From Amycolatopsis orientalis DSM 43388 (GTDB lineage Bacteria > Actinomycetota > Actinomycetes > Mycobacteriales > Pseudonocardiaceae): DNA of 64,000 bases. The notes under the pieces are model-generated. The model was not told where the DNA came from, made no database searches, and saw nothing but the letters and a program-made list of their open reading frames with translations. Position 1 is the stretch's first letter. Every line of letters begins with the position of its first letter. Below, piece by piece: positions 26,102 to 33,656 of this stretch. Where the stretch lies: NCBI RefSeq assembly GCF_000411975.1, contig NZ_ASXG01000180.1:1-64000 (forward strand). Reading direction: 5' to 3'. The translations under genes were made by a program, and so were the position numbers.

Positions 26102-27250
26102 TCAACGCCGCGGCGCCCGCTCCTCGACACGCATCGCAGGCGCGAGGAAACCGACCGTAACCACGAGCGCGCCGACCACGGCCAGCGTCCAGTGCAGGCC
26201 GATTCCCCCGCTCAAGCCGCTGACCAGCACCGGCCCGGCGAGGAACCCGAGGTAACCGCACGCCGCGACGGCCGCGATCGCCCGGCCCGGCGCGTCCGGC
26301 TGCTTGCGTCCGGCCGCGCTCCACGCGAGCGGCACCATCCCGGACACCCCGAGCCCGACCACGGCGAAGCCGGCCACCGCGACTGCCGGCACCGGAACCG
26401 CGACCGCCAACAGGAACCCAGCGACCGTCACGGCGGTCGCGACCCGCATGAACAACACGGCGCCGACGCGCTCGACAACCCGGTCCGCCACGGTGCGCAC
26501 CGCGATCATCGTGATCGAGAACGCGAAGTAACCCAGCGACGCGACGGCCGCGCTCGCCGTGGCGACCTCCCGGAGGTAGACCGCGCTCCAGTCGTTCACC
26601 GTGCCTTCCGCGACGAAACCGCAGAACGCGATCACACCCAACGGGATCAGTGCCTTGCTGGGCAAGGCGAACGCCGCCTCGCCCTGCCCCCGATCGGCCC
26701 CGGGCAAAAACTGCGACGCAGCGAAGACCCCGAGCACCAGCAGCACCACCCCAGCACCGGTGAAATGCGCCTCGATCGGCACACGCCAGACCTCCATCAA
26801 CGCCGCGACGCCCGAGCCCGCCAATCCGCCGATGTTCCAGAAAGCGTGGAACCCAGCGAAAATCGGTCGCCCGTAAGCCTCTTCGACACGCGCGGCGTGC
26901 GCGTTCATCGAGACGTCCAGCAGACTGTTGCCCACCCCGAGCACCACGAGCGCGGCGACGAACAACGGCACGTCCGGCGCGAACGCGACCAGCGGCAACC
27001 CTCCGCACAACACCGCAGCCCCGCAAAGCACGCCACGACGGCTGCCGATTTTCGTGATCAGTGGTCCCGCGGCCAGCAGAGCGACGACCGAACCGGCGGC
27101 GAGTCCGAACAAGCCGATCCCGAGTTCACCGGCACTCATGCCGAGTTTCGCTTGCGCCGCAGGCACTCGAGCCGCCCACGAAGCGAATGCCGCACCACAC
27201 ACCGCGAAAACCACGGAGACCGCGGCCCGAGCGCGCTGTGTCTCCCCCAT
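26102..27250 (-). CDS. MFS transporter (YbjJ/FucP-like)
   Basis: 382 residues with about 12 hydrophobic segments. The N-terminal FASWAARVPAAQAKLGMSAGELGIGLFG and the motif VGNSLLDVSMNAHAARVE are typical of the YbjJ-like MFS branch, whose substrates are mostly unassigned. Monocistronic: it lies between the topA terminator and the EspG-like gene. Confidence 0.85.
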   Translation of the reverse strand: MGETQRARAAVSVVFAVCGAAFASWAARVPAAQAKLGMSAGELGIGLFGLAAGSVVALLAAGPLITKIGSRRGVLCGAAVLCGGLPLVAFAPDVPLFVAALVVLGVGNSLLDVSMNAHAARVEEAYGRPIFAGFHAFWNIGGLAGSGVAALMEVWRVPIEAHFTGAGVVLLVLGVFAASQFLPGADRGQGEAAFALPSKALIPLGVIAFCGFVAEGTVNDWSAVYLREVATASAAVASLGYFAFSITMIAVRTVADRVVERVGAVLFMRVATAVTVAGFLLAVAVPVPAVAVAGFAVVGLGVSGMVPLAWSAAGRKQPDAPGRAIAAVAACGYLGFLAGPVLVSGLSGGIGLHWTLAVVGALVVTVGFLAPAMRVEERAPRR

Positions 27251-27276
27251 CCGTCCCCCAGACGCCTGACACGAGA

Positions 27277-27308
27277 AAGGGCCACCCGGAGTTTTCCAGG
27301 TGGCCCTT
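27277..27308 (-). terminator. topA terminator
   Basis: Stem AAGGGCCACC / GGTGGCCCTT, with a loop carrying TTTT, placed 11 bases past the topA stop on the minus strand and followed by TTTCT. Confidence 0.8.
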
Positions 27309-27318
27309 CGGATCCTCG

Positions 27319-30195
27319 CTACTTCGACTTCGTCGCGGTGCTGCTCCGCTTCGCCGGAGCCTTCTTCGCGGTAGTCGACTTAGCCGCCGTCGACTTGGTC
27401 GTGGTCGACTTCGCCGCAGTGGATTTCGCCGGCGCCTTGCGCGTCGTGCGCTTCTTCGGAGCCGGGCCCTTCGCGCGCTTCTCCGCCAGCAGCTCAGCCG
27501 CGCGCTCCGCGGTGAGTTCCTCGATGCTGTCGGACTTCCGCAGCGTCGCGTTGTACTCGCCGTCGGTCACGTACGGGCCGAAGCGGCCGTCCTTGACCAC
27601 CATCGGCTTGCCCGACACCGGGTCGTCGCCGAGTTCCTTCAGCGGCGGACGCGCGGTGGCCGACCGGCCGCGCTGCTTCGGCTCCGAATAGATCTTCAGC
27701 GCCTCTTCCAGCGTGATCGTGAACAGCTGCTCCTCGGTCTGGATCGACCGCGAGTCCGTGCCCTTCTTCAGGTACGGCCCGTAGCGCCCGTTCTGCGCGG
27801 TGATCTCGTCGCCGGACTCCGGGTCCTTGCCCACGACCCGCGGCAGCGAAAGCAGCTTCAGCGCGTCGTCGAGCGTGATCGTCTCGATCGACATCGACTT
27901 GAACAGCGAGCCCGTACGCGGCTTCGGCATCTTCGCCTTCGCGGCCTTCTTCTGCGCCGCAGTGGCGTCCTCGGGCAGCTCCGGCTCCGGCAGCAGCTCG
28001 GTGACGTACGGGCCGAAGCGGCCTTCCTTCGCCACGATCTCGTGCCCGCTCACCGGGTCGGTGCCCAGCACCCGGCCTTCCTGCGGCGTCGCGAACAGCT
28101 TCTCCGCGATCTCCGGCGTCAGCTCGTCCGGCGGCAGGTCCTCGGGCAGATTCGCGCGCTGCGACTCGCCGTTGACCTCGCGCTCCAGGTACGGCCCGTA
28201 GCGGCCGACGCGCACCACGACCTGGTGCCCTTCGGCGTCGCTGAACATCGGGATCGAGTTGATCTCGCGCGCGTCGATGCCCTCGACACTGCCGTCGACC
28301 AGCTTCTTCAGCCCGCCGAGACGGCCCACCGAGCCCTCGACGCCGAAGTCGCCGCCGAAGTAGAACTTCGACAGCCATTCGACGCGGTGCTCGTCGCCGT
28401 TGGCGATGCGGTCCAGCTCGTCCTCGAGACCGGCGGTGAAGTTGTAGTCCACCAGCCGCTCGAAGTGCCGTTCCATCAGCCCGACCACGGCGAACGCGAC
28501 CCACGAGGGCACCAGCGCGGAGCCCTTCTTCCACACGTAGCCGCGGTCCTGGATGGTCTTGATGATCGACGCGTACGTCGACGGGCGGCCGATGCCCAGC
28601 TCTTCCAGCTTGCTGACCAGGCTCGGCTCGGAGTACCGCGCCGGCGGCGACGTGGAGTGGCCGTCCGCGGACAGCTCGGGCGCGGTCAGGCCCTGGTCCT
28701 TGACCAGCACCGGAAGCCGGCTCTGCTTGTCGTCGGCCTCGCCGCCGGCCTCGGTGTCGACGGCCTCGACGTACGCCTTCAAGAAGCCGGCGAAGGTGAT
28801 CGTCCGCCCCGAAGCGGCGAAGGTGCACTCCTCGCCGGTGGCGGCGGTGCCGATGATGCGCACCGACATCGTGGTGCCCTTCGCGTCCGCCATCTGCGAC
28901 GCGATGGTGCGCTGCCAGATCATCTCGTAAAGCCGGAACTCGTCGGTGTCCAGCTCGTTCGCGACCTGCCCCGGCGTACGGAAGACCTCGCCCGACGGCC
29001 GGATCGCCTCGTGCGCTTCCTGCGCGTTCTTCACCTTGCGCGTGTACTGGCGCGGCGACGGCGAGACGTACTCCTTGCCGTACAGCTGCGTCGCCTGGTT
29101 GCGCGCGGCGGTGATCGCCGACTCCGACAGCGTCGTGGAGTCGGTACGCATATAAGTGATGTAACCGTTCTCGTACAGCTTCTGCGCGATCCGCATCGTG
29201 CGCTCCGAGGTGAAGCGCAGCTTGCGACCCGCCTCCTGCTGCAGCGTCGACGTCATGAACGGCGCGTACGGCTTGCGCGTGTACGGCTTCTCCTCGACGC
29301 GCGCGACCTTGAAGTCGCGCTCGCTCAACGCCTGGGCCAGCGCCCGCGCGTCGGACTCGCCGAGCACGCGGATGTCCGCCGCGTTGCCCTTGAGCCGCCC
29401 GTCGGAGTCGAAGTCGCGACCCGTCGCCAGGCGCGAGCCGTCGACCGCGACGAGGCGCGCGGGGAACGTACGCGGCGAAGCGTCGGCGCCGGCGTCCATG
29501 GTCGCCGAGATGTCCCAGTACGACGCCGAGGTGAAGCGCATCCGCTCACGCTCGCGCTCCACGACGATCCGCGTCGCCACGGACTGCACCCGGCCCGCCG
29601 AGAGCTTCGGCATGACCTTCTTCCACAGCACCGGCGAGACCTCGTAGCCGTAAAGCCGGTCGAGGATGCGGCGGGTTTCCTGCGCGTCGACGAGGTCGGC
29701 GTCCAGCTCGCGGGTGGCCGCGGCGGCGGCCTGGATGGCCTGCTCGGTGACCTCGTGGAAGACCATCCGGCGCACCGGGACCTTGGGCTTCAGGGTCTCC
29801 AGCAGGTGCCAGGCGATGGCCTCGCCCTCGCGGTCGGGGTCTGTCGCGAGGTAGAGCTCGTCGACGTCCTTCAGCAGCCCCTTCAGCTCGGTGACCTTGG
29901 ACTTCTTGTCCGGGGTGACGATGTAGAGCGGTTTGAAGTCGTTGTCGATGTCGACGCCGAGGCGGGCCCACGACTCGCCCTTGTACTGCGCGGGGACGTC
30001 GGCGGCGCCGCGGGGCAGGTCCCGGATGTGCCCGACGGAGGACTCGACGACGTAGTTGCCGCCGAGGTAGGGGGCGATCTTGCGGGCCTTGGTTGGCGAC
30101 TCGACGATCACCAGCCGCCGTCGATCGGCACCGTTGCTCCCGGTGCCGCTCTTCTTGGTCCGTGTTCCTGCCACGCTGCCCTGCTCTCCACTCAT
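27319..30195 (-). CDS. topA: DNA topoisomerase I
   Basis: 958 residues, type IA enzyme that relaxes negative supercoils. The Toprim domain (LVIVESPTKARKIAPYLG; DPDREGEAIAWHL) and the catalytic Tyr in GYITYMRTDST are intact. Zinc fingers are replaced by the actinobacterial set of C-terminal Toprim-like repeats (each with a GRYGPYL/GRFGPYV motif, four or more copies). A Lys/Ala/Thr-rich tail resembling histone H1 (KSTAAKSTTTKST) follows; such tails are known to hold DNA and raise processivity. The start is taken as ATG 30195, though the GTG nine codons later with GGAG upstream is possible. Ortholog of Rv3646c. Confidence 0.96.
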   Translation of the reverse strand: MSGEQGSVAGTRTKKSGTGSNGADRRRLVIVESPTKARKIAPYLGGNYVVESSVGHIRDLPRGAADVPAQYKGESWARLGVDIDNDFKPLYIVTPDKKSKVTELKGLLKDVDELYLATDPDREGEAIAWHLLETLKPKVPVRRMVFHEVTEQAIQAAAAATRELDADLVDAQETRRILDRLYGYEVSPVLWKKVMPKLSAGRVQSVATRIVVERERERMRFTSASYWDISATMDAGADASPRTFPARLVAVDGSRLATGRDFDSDGRLKGNAADIRVLGESDARALAQALSERDFKVARVEEKPYTRKPYAPFMTSTLQQEAGRKLRFTSERTMRIAQKLYENGYITYMRTDSTTLSESAITAARNQATQLYGKEYVSPSPRQYTRKVKNAQEAHEAIRPSGEVFRTPGQVANELDTDEFRLYEMIWQRTIASQMADAKGTTMSVRIIGTAATGEECTFAASGRTITFAGFLKAYVEAVDTEAGGEADDKQSRLPVLVKDQGLTAPELSADGHSTSPPARYSEPSLVSKLEELGIGRPSTYASIIKTIQDRGYVWKKGSALVPSWVAFAVVGLMERHFERLVDYNFTAGLEDELDRIANGDEHRVEWLSKFYFGGDFGVEGSVGRLGGLKKLVDGSVEGIDAREINSIPMFSDAEGHQVVVRVGRYGPYLEREVNGESQRANLPEDLPPDELTPEIAEKLFATPQEGRVLGTDPVSGHEIVAKEGRFGPYVTELLPEPELPEDATAAQKKAAKAKMPKPRTGSLFKSMSIETITLDDALKLLSLPRVVGKDPESGDEITAQNGRYGPYLKKGTDSRSIQTEEQLFTITLEEALKIYSEPKQRGRSATARPPLKELGDDPVSGKPMVVKDGRFGPYVTDGEYNATLRKSDSIEELTAERAAELLAEKRAKGPAPKKRTTRKAPAKSTAAKSTTTKSTAAKSTTAKKAPAKRSSTATKSK

Positions 30196-30373
30196 CTCCG
30201 CGCCGCCGCAGCGGCGCTCTCCCCTCTGCGCCAGAGGGGTGCTGCGCCCGCGTCTCGACCTGTCAGTGTGCACGTCCCCGGTGTCCGCGCAGCGCCGAGG
30301 TGCCCTGACGAGCCGCCGGGCCCCTGCCCGTCGGATCGCCGCTGACCTCGGCGATGTTTCTTCTCCACACCTA

Positions 30374-30395
30374 GCACGTGATGTCGGACACGTGC
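30374..30395. promoter_or_regulatory. Inverted repeat between topA and the serine protease gene
   Basis: GCACGTG and CACGTGC (7-base perfect arms, 8-base spacer) lie in the 306-base divergent region, about 180 bases from the topA start and 105 from the protease start. Operator function is inferred from symmetry only. Confidence 0.35.
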
Positions 30396-30501
30396 CGTGC
30401 AGGGTAACCGGTCAGGCCGCCGATACCCTCCGTTAGACGGTGGCGGGTCCAAGTCTGGCGACGGTTCACTTATTCCTCCCCCCAGCCGAAAGGAACCCAC
30501 C

Positions 30502-31317
30502 ATGATCCGCCGACTGGTTGGCGCCGCGATCGCCGTCACGGCGACGTTCGCGCTGGTCACCGCCCCCGAGGCAAGCGCGGCGACCACCACGTTCACCGGT
30601 GCCGTGGCGCTGTCCAACTGCTCTGGTTCGGTCGTGAAACCGGCCGCCACGCCGATGGACGCGCCCGCGATGGTGCTGTCGAACGGCCACTGCCTCGAGG
30701 AAGGCATGCCCGAACCGGGTCAGGTGATCGTCGGACAGCCCTCGAACCGCTCGTTCGACCTGCTGTCGCCGGACGGGCAGAGCTCGGTGGGCACCGTGAC
30801 CGCGACCAAGGTCGTCTACGCGACGATGACCGACACCGACATCTCGCTGTACCAGCTGAGCGACACCTACGCCGACATCCAGCAGAAGTACCAGGTCCCG
30901 CCGCTCGAACTGGTGAACACGCACCCGCGGGCGGGCACGCCGATCGACGTGGTGTCCGGGTACTGGAAGCAGATCTACTCCTGCTCGATCGACGGGTTCG
31001 TGCACGAACTGCACGAGAACAACTGGGTCTGGAAGGACTCGATCCGCTACGTGCCGGGTTGCGAGACCATCGGCGGCACCTCCGGTTCGCCGGTCGTCGA
31101 CCGCAACACCGGCAAGGTCATCGGCGTGAACAACACGTCGAACGACAACGGCGAGCGCTGCACGCTGAACAACCCGTGCGAGGTCGACGAAGCCGGCAAC
31201 GTGACCGTGCGGCCGAACTACAAGTACGGCGAGGAAACCTACGGAATCCCGGCCTGCCTGACCCCGGCCAACGAGATCGACCTCAACCAGCAGGGCTGCA
31301 CGCTGCCGAAACCGTAA
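30502..31317 (+). CDS. Secreted chymotrypsin-fold serine protease
   Basis: 271 residues. Sec signal peptide MIRRLVGAAIAVTATFALVTAPEASAA. The catalytic triad is visible: His in LSNGHC, Asp in DTDISLY and Ser in GGTSGSPVV, the V8/trypsin-like S1 pattern. Several Cys (SNCSG, GHC, SCSID, GCETI, RCTLNNPC) suggest disulfides in the exported enzyme. The ATG at 30502 follows AAAGGAA; the upstream frame from 30397 is rejected. Monocistronic, with a terminator right after. Confidence 0.88.
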   Translation: MIRRLVGAAIAVTATFALVTAPEASAATTTFTGAVALSNCSGSVVKPAATPMDAPAMVLSNGHCLEEGMPEPGQVIVGQPSNRSFDLLSPDGQSSVGTVTATKVVYATMTDTDISLYQLSDTYADIQQKYQVPPLELVNTHPRAGTPIDVVSGYWKQIYSCSIDGFVHELHENNWVWKDSIRYVPGCETIGGTSGSPVVDRNTGKVIGVNNTSNDNGERCTLNNPCEVDEAGNVTVRPNYKYGEETYGIPACLTPANEIDLNQQGCTLPKP

Positions 31318-31330
31318 CGCGGGTTCCCGG

Positions 31331-31370
31331 AAAGGTCCCTCGTCGCTCCGCTGAGCGGCGGGGGACCTTT
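31331..31370 (+). terminator. Terminator of the serine protease gene
   Basis: Outer stem AAAGGTCCC / GGGACCTTT with an inner CGCTC/GAGCG helix, followed by CTTCT. Palindromic enough to serve the convergent gene as well. Confidence 0.8.
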
Positions 31371-31382
31371 CTTCTGCCCCGG

Positions 31383-32084
31383 CTAGCCCACAGCCTCCAG
31401 TAAATACTGTGTAGGACTCTCCGCGGCGGGGCTGCGCCGCGGCTCTCCTGGCGTCCGTTCGCGCCGTTCCCCGGCTGGCGGCAGCTCCGGCCATGCCGAC
31501 TCCGCCCCGGCCGGCGGTTCGCCGATCAGCTCGAGCAGACCGGCCAGCTTCCGCCGTCCGCTGACCCGCACCGCGGGCCGCTCCGCCTTCGGCCCGAGCA
31601 ACCGCGCCTGGACGCCCAACGGCGCCAGCACGTCCAGCAGCTCCTCGTGCATCCCCGGGGCCAGCGGATCGACCCCCAGCAGGTAGCCGCCCGGTTCGGG
31701 ACGACCGGCGGCCAGCGCCCACATCCGCAGCATCGCGCCGCTCAGCCGGAAACCGCCGGGCACCGCCTTGCCCGAATCGTCTTCCGAGGGACCGGTGTGT
31801 CCCGGCCGGAGCCACTGTTCGGCGAGTCCGAGCAGATCGACCCGGAACGACGTGCGCACCTGCGGGCTGCCGCATTCGGCCACCGTGACCTGCGCGTCCG
31901 CGCCCCGGCTGCGGCATTCGCGCGCCAGCACCCGAGCCCGCCACGACTCCTCGACCAGCACCGACAGCCGCGCCGCCGTGCGGCCGAACCCGGTGATCTG
32001 CCCTTGGCAGCACAACAGCCCGGCCAGGTCGGGCAGCCCCGGGCCGGTCGCCTCCGCCGAGAACAGCGAGATCGTCCGATCCAC
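31383..32084 (-). CDS. WhiA-like LAGLIDADG-fold protein lacking an HTH
   Basis: 233 residues from a GTG at 32084 (start uncertain; no good ribosome-binding site). Two halves resemble the two LAGLIDADG repeats of WhiA: GLPDLAGLLCCQGQITG followed by a RLSVLVEE strand, and GGFRLSGAMLRMWALAAGRPEP followed by GYLLGVDP and a final RKLAGLLELIG helix. WhiA continues into a DNA-binding HTH; here the protein instead ends in a Pro/Glu/Arg-rich tail. A paralogue of the sporulation regulator WhiA is the best guess, from pattern resemblance alone. Divergent from the nucleotidyltransferase across a 115-base region with a palindrome. Confidence 0.5.
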   Translation of the reverse strand: MDRTISLFSAEATGPGLPDLAGLLCCQGQITGFGRTAARLSVLVEESWRARVLARECRSRGADAQVTVAECGSPQVRTSFRVDLLGLAEQWLRPGHTGPSEDDSGKAVPGGFRLSGAMLRMWALAAGRPEPGGYLLGVDPLAPGMHEELLDVLAPLGVQARLLGPKAERPAVRVSGRRKLAGLLELIGEPPAGAESAWPELPPAGERRERTPGEPRRSPAAESPTQYLLEAVG

Positions 32085-32158
32085 GCCGCGATGATAGAAC
32101 ACAAGTTCGATCGAGAGCGAGCGTGACGGCGAGATTTTTCCCGGACACCCAGCGTTAT

Positions 32159-32174
32159 CGGTATAGTTATACCG
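32159..32174. promoter_or_regulatory. Palindrome overlapping a divergent promoter region
   Basis: CGGTATAGTTATACCG has perfect 7-base arms with a 2-base centre and sits 25 bases before the nucleotidyltransferase ATG. Its TATAGT could serve as a -10 box, so a bound repressor would block the promoter (inference). Confidence 0.5.
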
Positions 32175-32199
32175 GCAGTGCCGACATTGGGGAGCGAGA

Positions 32200-32967
32200 A
32201 TGTTCGAGGTCGCCGAACGCGTCCGGATCCGGGACGAGCTGATCGCCGCCGCCCGCCAGGACGTCGACATCACGGGAGCCGCACTGGTCGGATCGGCCGC
32301 CCGCGATGCCGAGGACCGCTGGTCGGACATCGACCTGGTCCTCCAGCTCGCGCCCGAGGCGGACGAGCCCGCGGTCGTCGCACGCTGGACTCGCTCGCTC
32401 GACGATCGCTACGGAGTCGCCGACACCGTCGACGTGACCTCGCGCGAGGGCGTTCGCTACCGAGTCTTCCTCCTTGACTCTTCGCTTCAGGTCGACTTGT
32501 CGTTCTGGCCTCATGATTCGTTCCGCGCCACGGAAAACGGCTTTCGGCTCGTTTTCGGCCAGGCCAACGAGCCGGTCAGCGCGCCGGAACCAGGCAGCGA
32601 GCACGTGATCGGCATGGCGTGGCTGTACGCGTTGCACGCCCGCTCAGCGATCGCTCGCGGGCGAACGTGGCAAGCCGTTTTGATGCTCGACGATCTTCGC
32701 AACCAGATCATCACGCTGGAATGCTTGCGGCACCGCTTGAATCCTCGGCACGGACGCGGAGTCGACCGACTGCCGGAGCCGGTGCTGGAGAGGTTGCGAG
32801 ACAGCCGGGCGGCGTCGGTCGGCTTGGCCGAACTCGAACGCTCTCGGCAGTCGCTGCTTCAGCATTACCTGGCCGCCGTCGCGCACCATGACGCGGAGCG
32901 GGCCGGCGCCCTTCGGCGTGCGCTCGCTCCCGATCAGCGTGGCGCGGGCGGAACCACCAACTGCTGA
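32200..32967 (+). CDS. Nucleotidyltransferase-domain protein
   Basis: 255 residues. The Pol-beta-type signature GSAARDAEDRWSDIDLVL (G-S-x11-D-x-D) with the third Asp in LQVDLSF marks an active-site triad like that of aminoglycoside or lincosamide nucleotidyltransferases and MNT proteins. The helical C-terminal part has no specific match. The substrate may be a small molecule or a protein. ATG at 32200 with GGGGAGCGAGA upstream. The 3 prime end overlaps the convergent lipoprotein gene by 34 bases. Confidence 0.82.
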   Translation: MFEVAERVRIRDELIAAARQDVDITGAALVGSAARDAEDRWSDIDLVLQLAPEADEPAVVARWTRSLDDRYGVADTVDVTSREGVRYRVFLLDSSLQVDLSFWPHDSFRATENGFRLVFGQANEPVSAPEPGSEHVIGMAWLYALHARSAIARGRTWQAVLMLDDLRNQIITLECLRHRLNPRHGRGVDRLPEPVLERLRDSRAASVGLAELERSRQSLLQHYLAAVAHHDAERAGALRRALAPDQRGAGGTTNC

Positions 32968-33521
32968 CAGCCCGCCGCGCGCTTGCCCGCCGCGGACAGG
33001 GCTGGCGTCGCGTCCAAGCCTTTGAGGACGTCGAGCCGGGAAATCTGGTCGATCGCCGATTTGGCGTCGTCCAGCGCTGCCTTCACCTGGTCGGGAGTGC
33101 TGGCCGCGTCAAGCTTGCCGCGCACCTCGTCGGCTTGGTGCCGCACCGAAGTGAACTGGCCGAGCAAAGCCGTGCGCGCCGGTTCGCCGCCGGGCAGCGG
33201 CGCGGGACCGACCCGGTGCAGTCCGGAAACGGTCTGGTCGATGCCGCGAGAAACCGAGGCCAGAAGCTCGCTCGAAGTGCGGGTGGCCTGCGCGGACGAA
33301 CTCGGGTCGATCGAGGGCAGATTCGCCAGCGCCCGAACCAGATGCGTGACCGCCCCGCAGTATCCGTCGGCCCATTTCGCGGCCGGATCGGCTTGGCCCG
33401 CCGCCTCCGCGTGCCCGCCGGAAACGACCTGCTCATGCGGCGGCGGCGGTTGCCCGCAGCCAGTGAGCCCCAGTCCGATTCCTGTTGCCAGCGCGGCTAA
33501 ACCGGTCCACCGCGGCCGCAC
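32934..33521 (-). CDS. Secreted lipoprotein of unknown function
   Basis: 195 residues from the GTG at 33521, which follows AGGAGTGGTGCGA. The signal RPRWTGLAALATGIGLGLTGC has a clear lipobox (LTGC). The mature part is helical with two Cys (DGYCGAV, AAGCQQL) likely joined by a disulfide, as in several mycobacterial envelope lipoproteins. Family not recognised. Its 3 prime end overlaps the nucleotidyltransferase gene tail to tail. Confidence 0.75.
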   Translation of the reverse strand: MRPRWTGLAALATGIGLGLTGCGQPPPPHEQVVSGGHAEAAGQADPAAKWADGYCGAVTHLVRALANLPSIDPSSSAQATRTSSELLASVSRGIDQTVSGLHRVGPAPLPGGEPARTALLGQFTSVRHQADEVRGKLDAASTPDQVKAALDDAKSAIDQISRLDVLKGLDATPALSAAGKRAAGCQQLVVPPAPR

Positions 33522-33611
33522 TCGCACCACTCCTGTCCGTCGAAACTCCTGCCCTCCGCACGGTACCGACCCGCCAGTAGTCCGCAACTCGCCCCGGGTC
33601 GCGGACGCGAA

Positions 33612-33642
33612 CGGGCCCGGTACGCGAGGCGTACCGGGCCCG
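33612..33642 (-). terminator. hppA terminator
   Basis: Perfect stem CGGGCCCGGTACGC / GCGTACCGGGCCCG with a GAG loop, 14 bases past the hppA stop on the minus strand. No T tract. Confidence 0.75.
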
Positions 33643-33656
33643 AATGGAGCAATGCG

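Noticed and set aside
32934..32967. Frameshift or misassembly at the nucleotidyltransferase/lipoprotein overlap
   Set aside because: A tail-to-tail overlap of 34 bases between two intact convergent genes is common; both proteins have complete C-termini.
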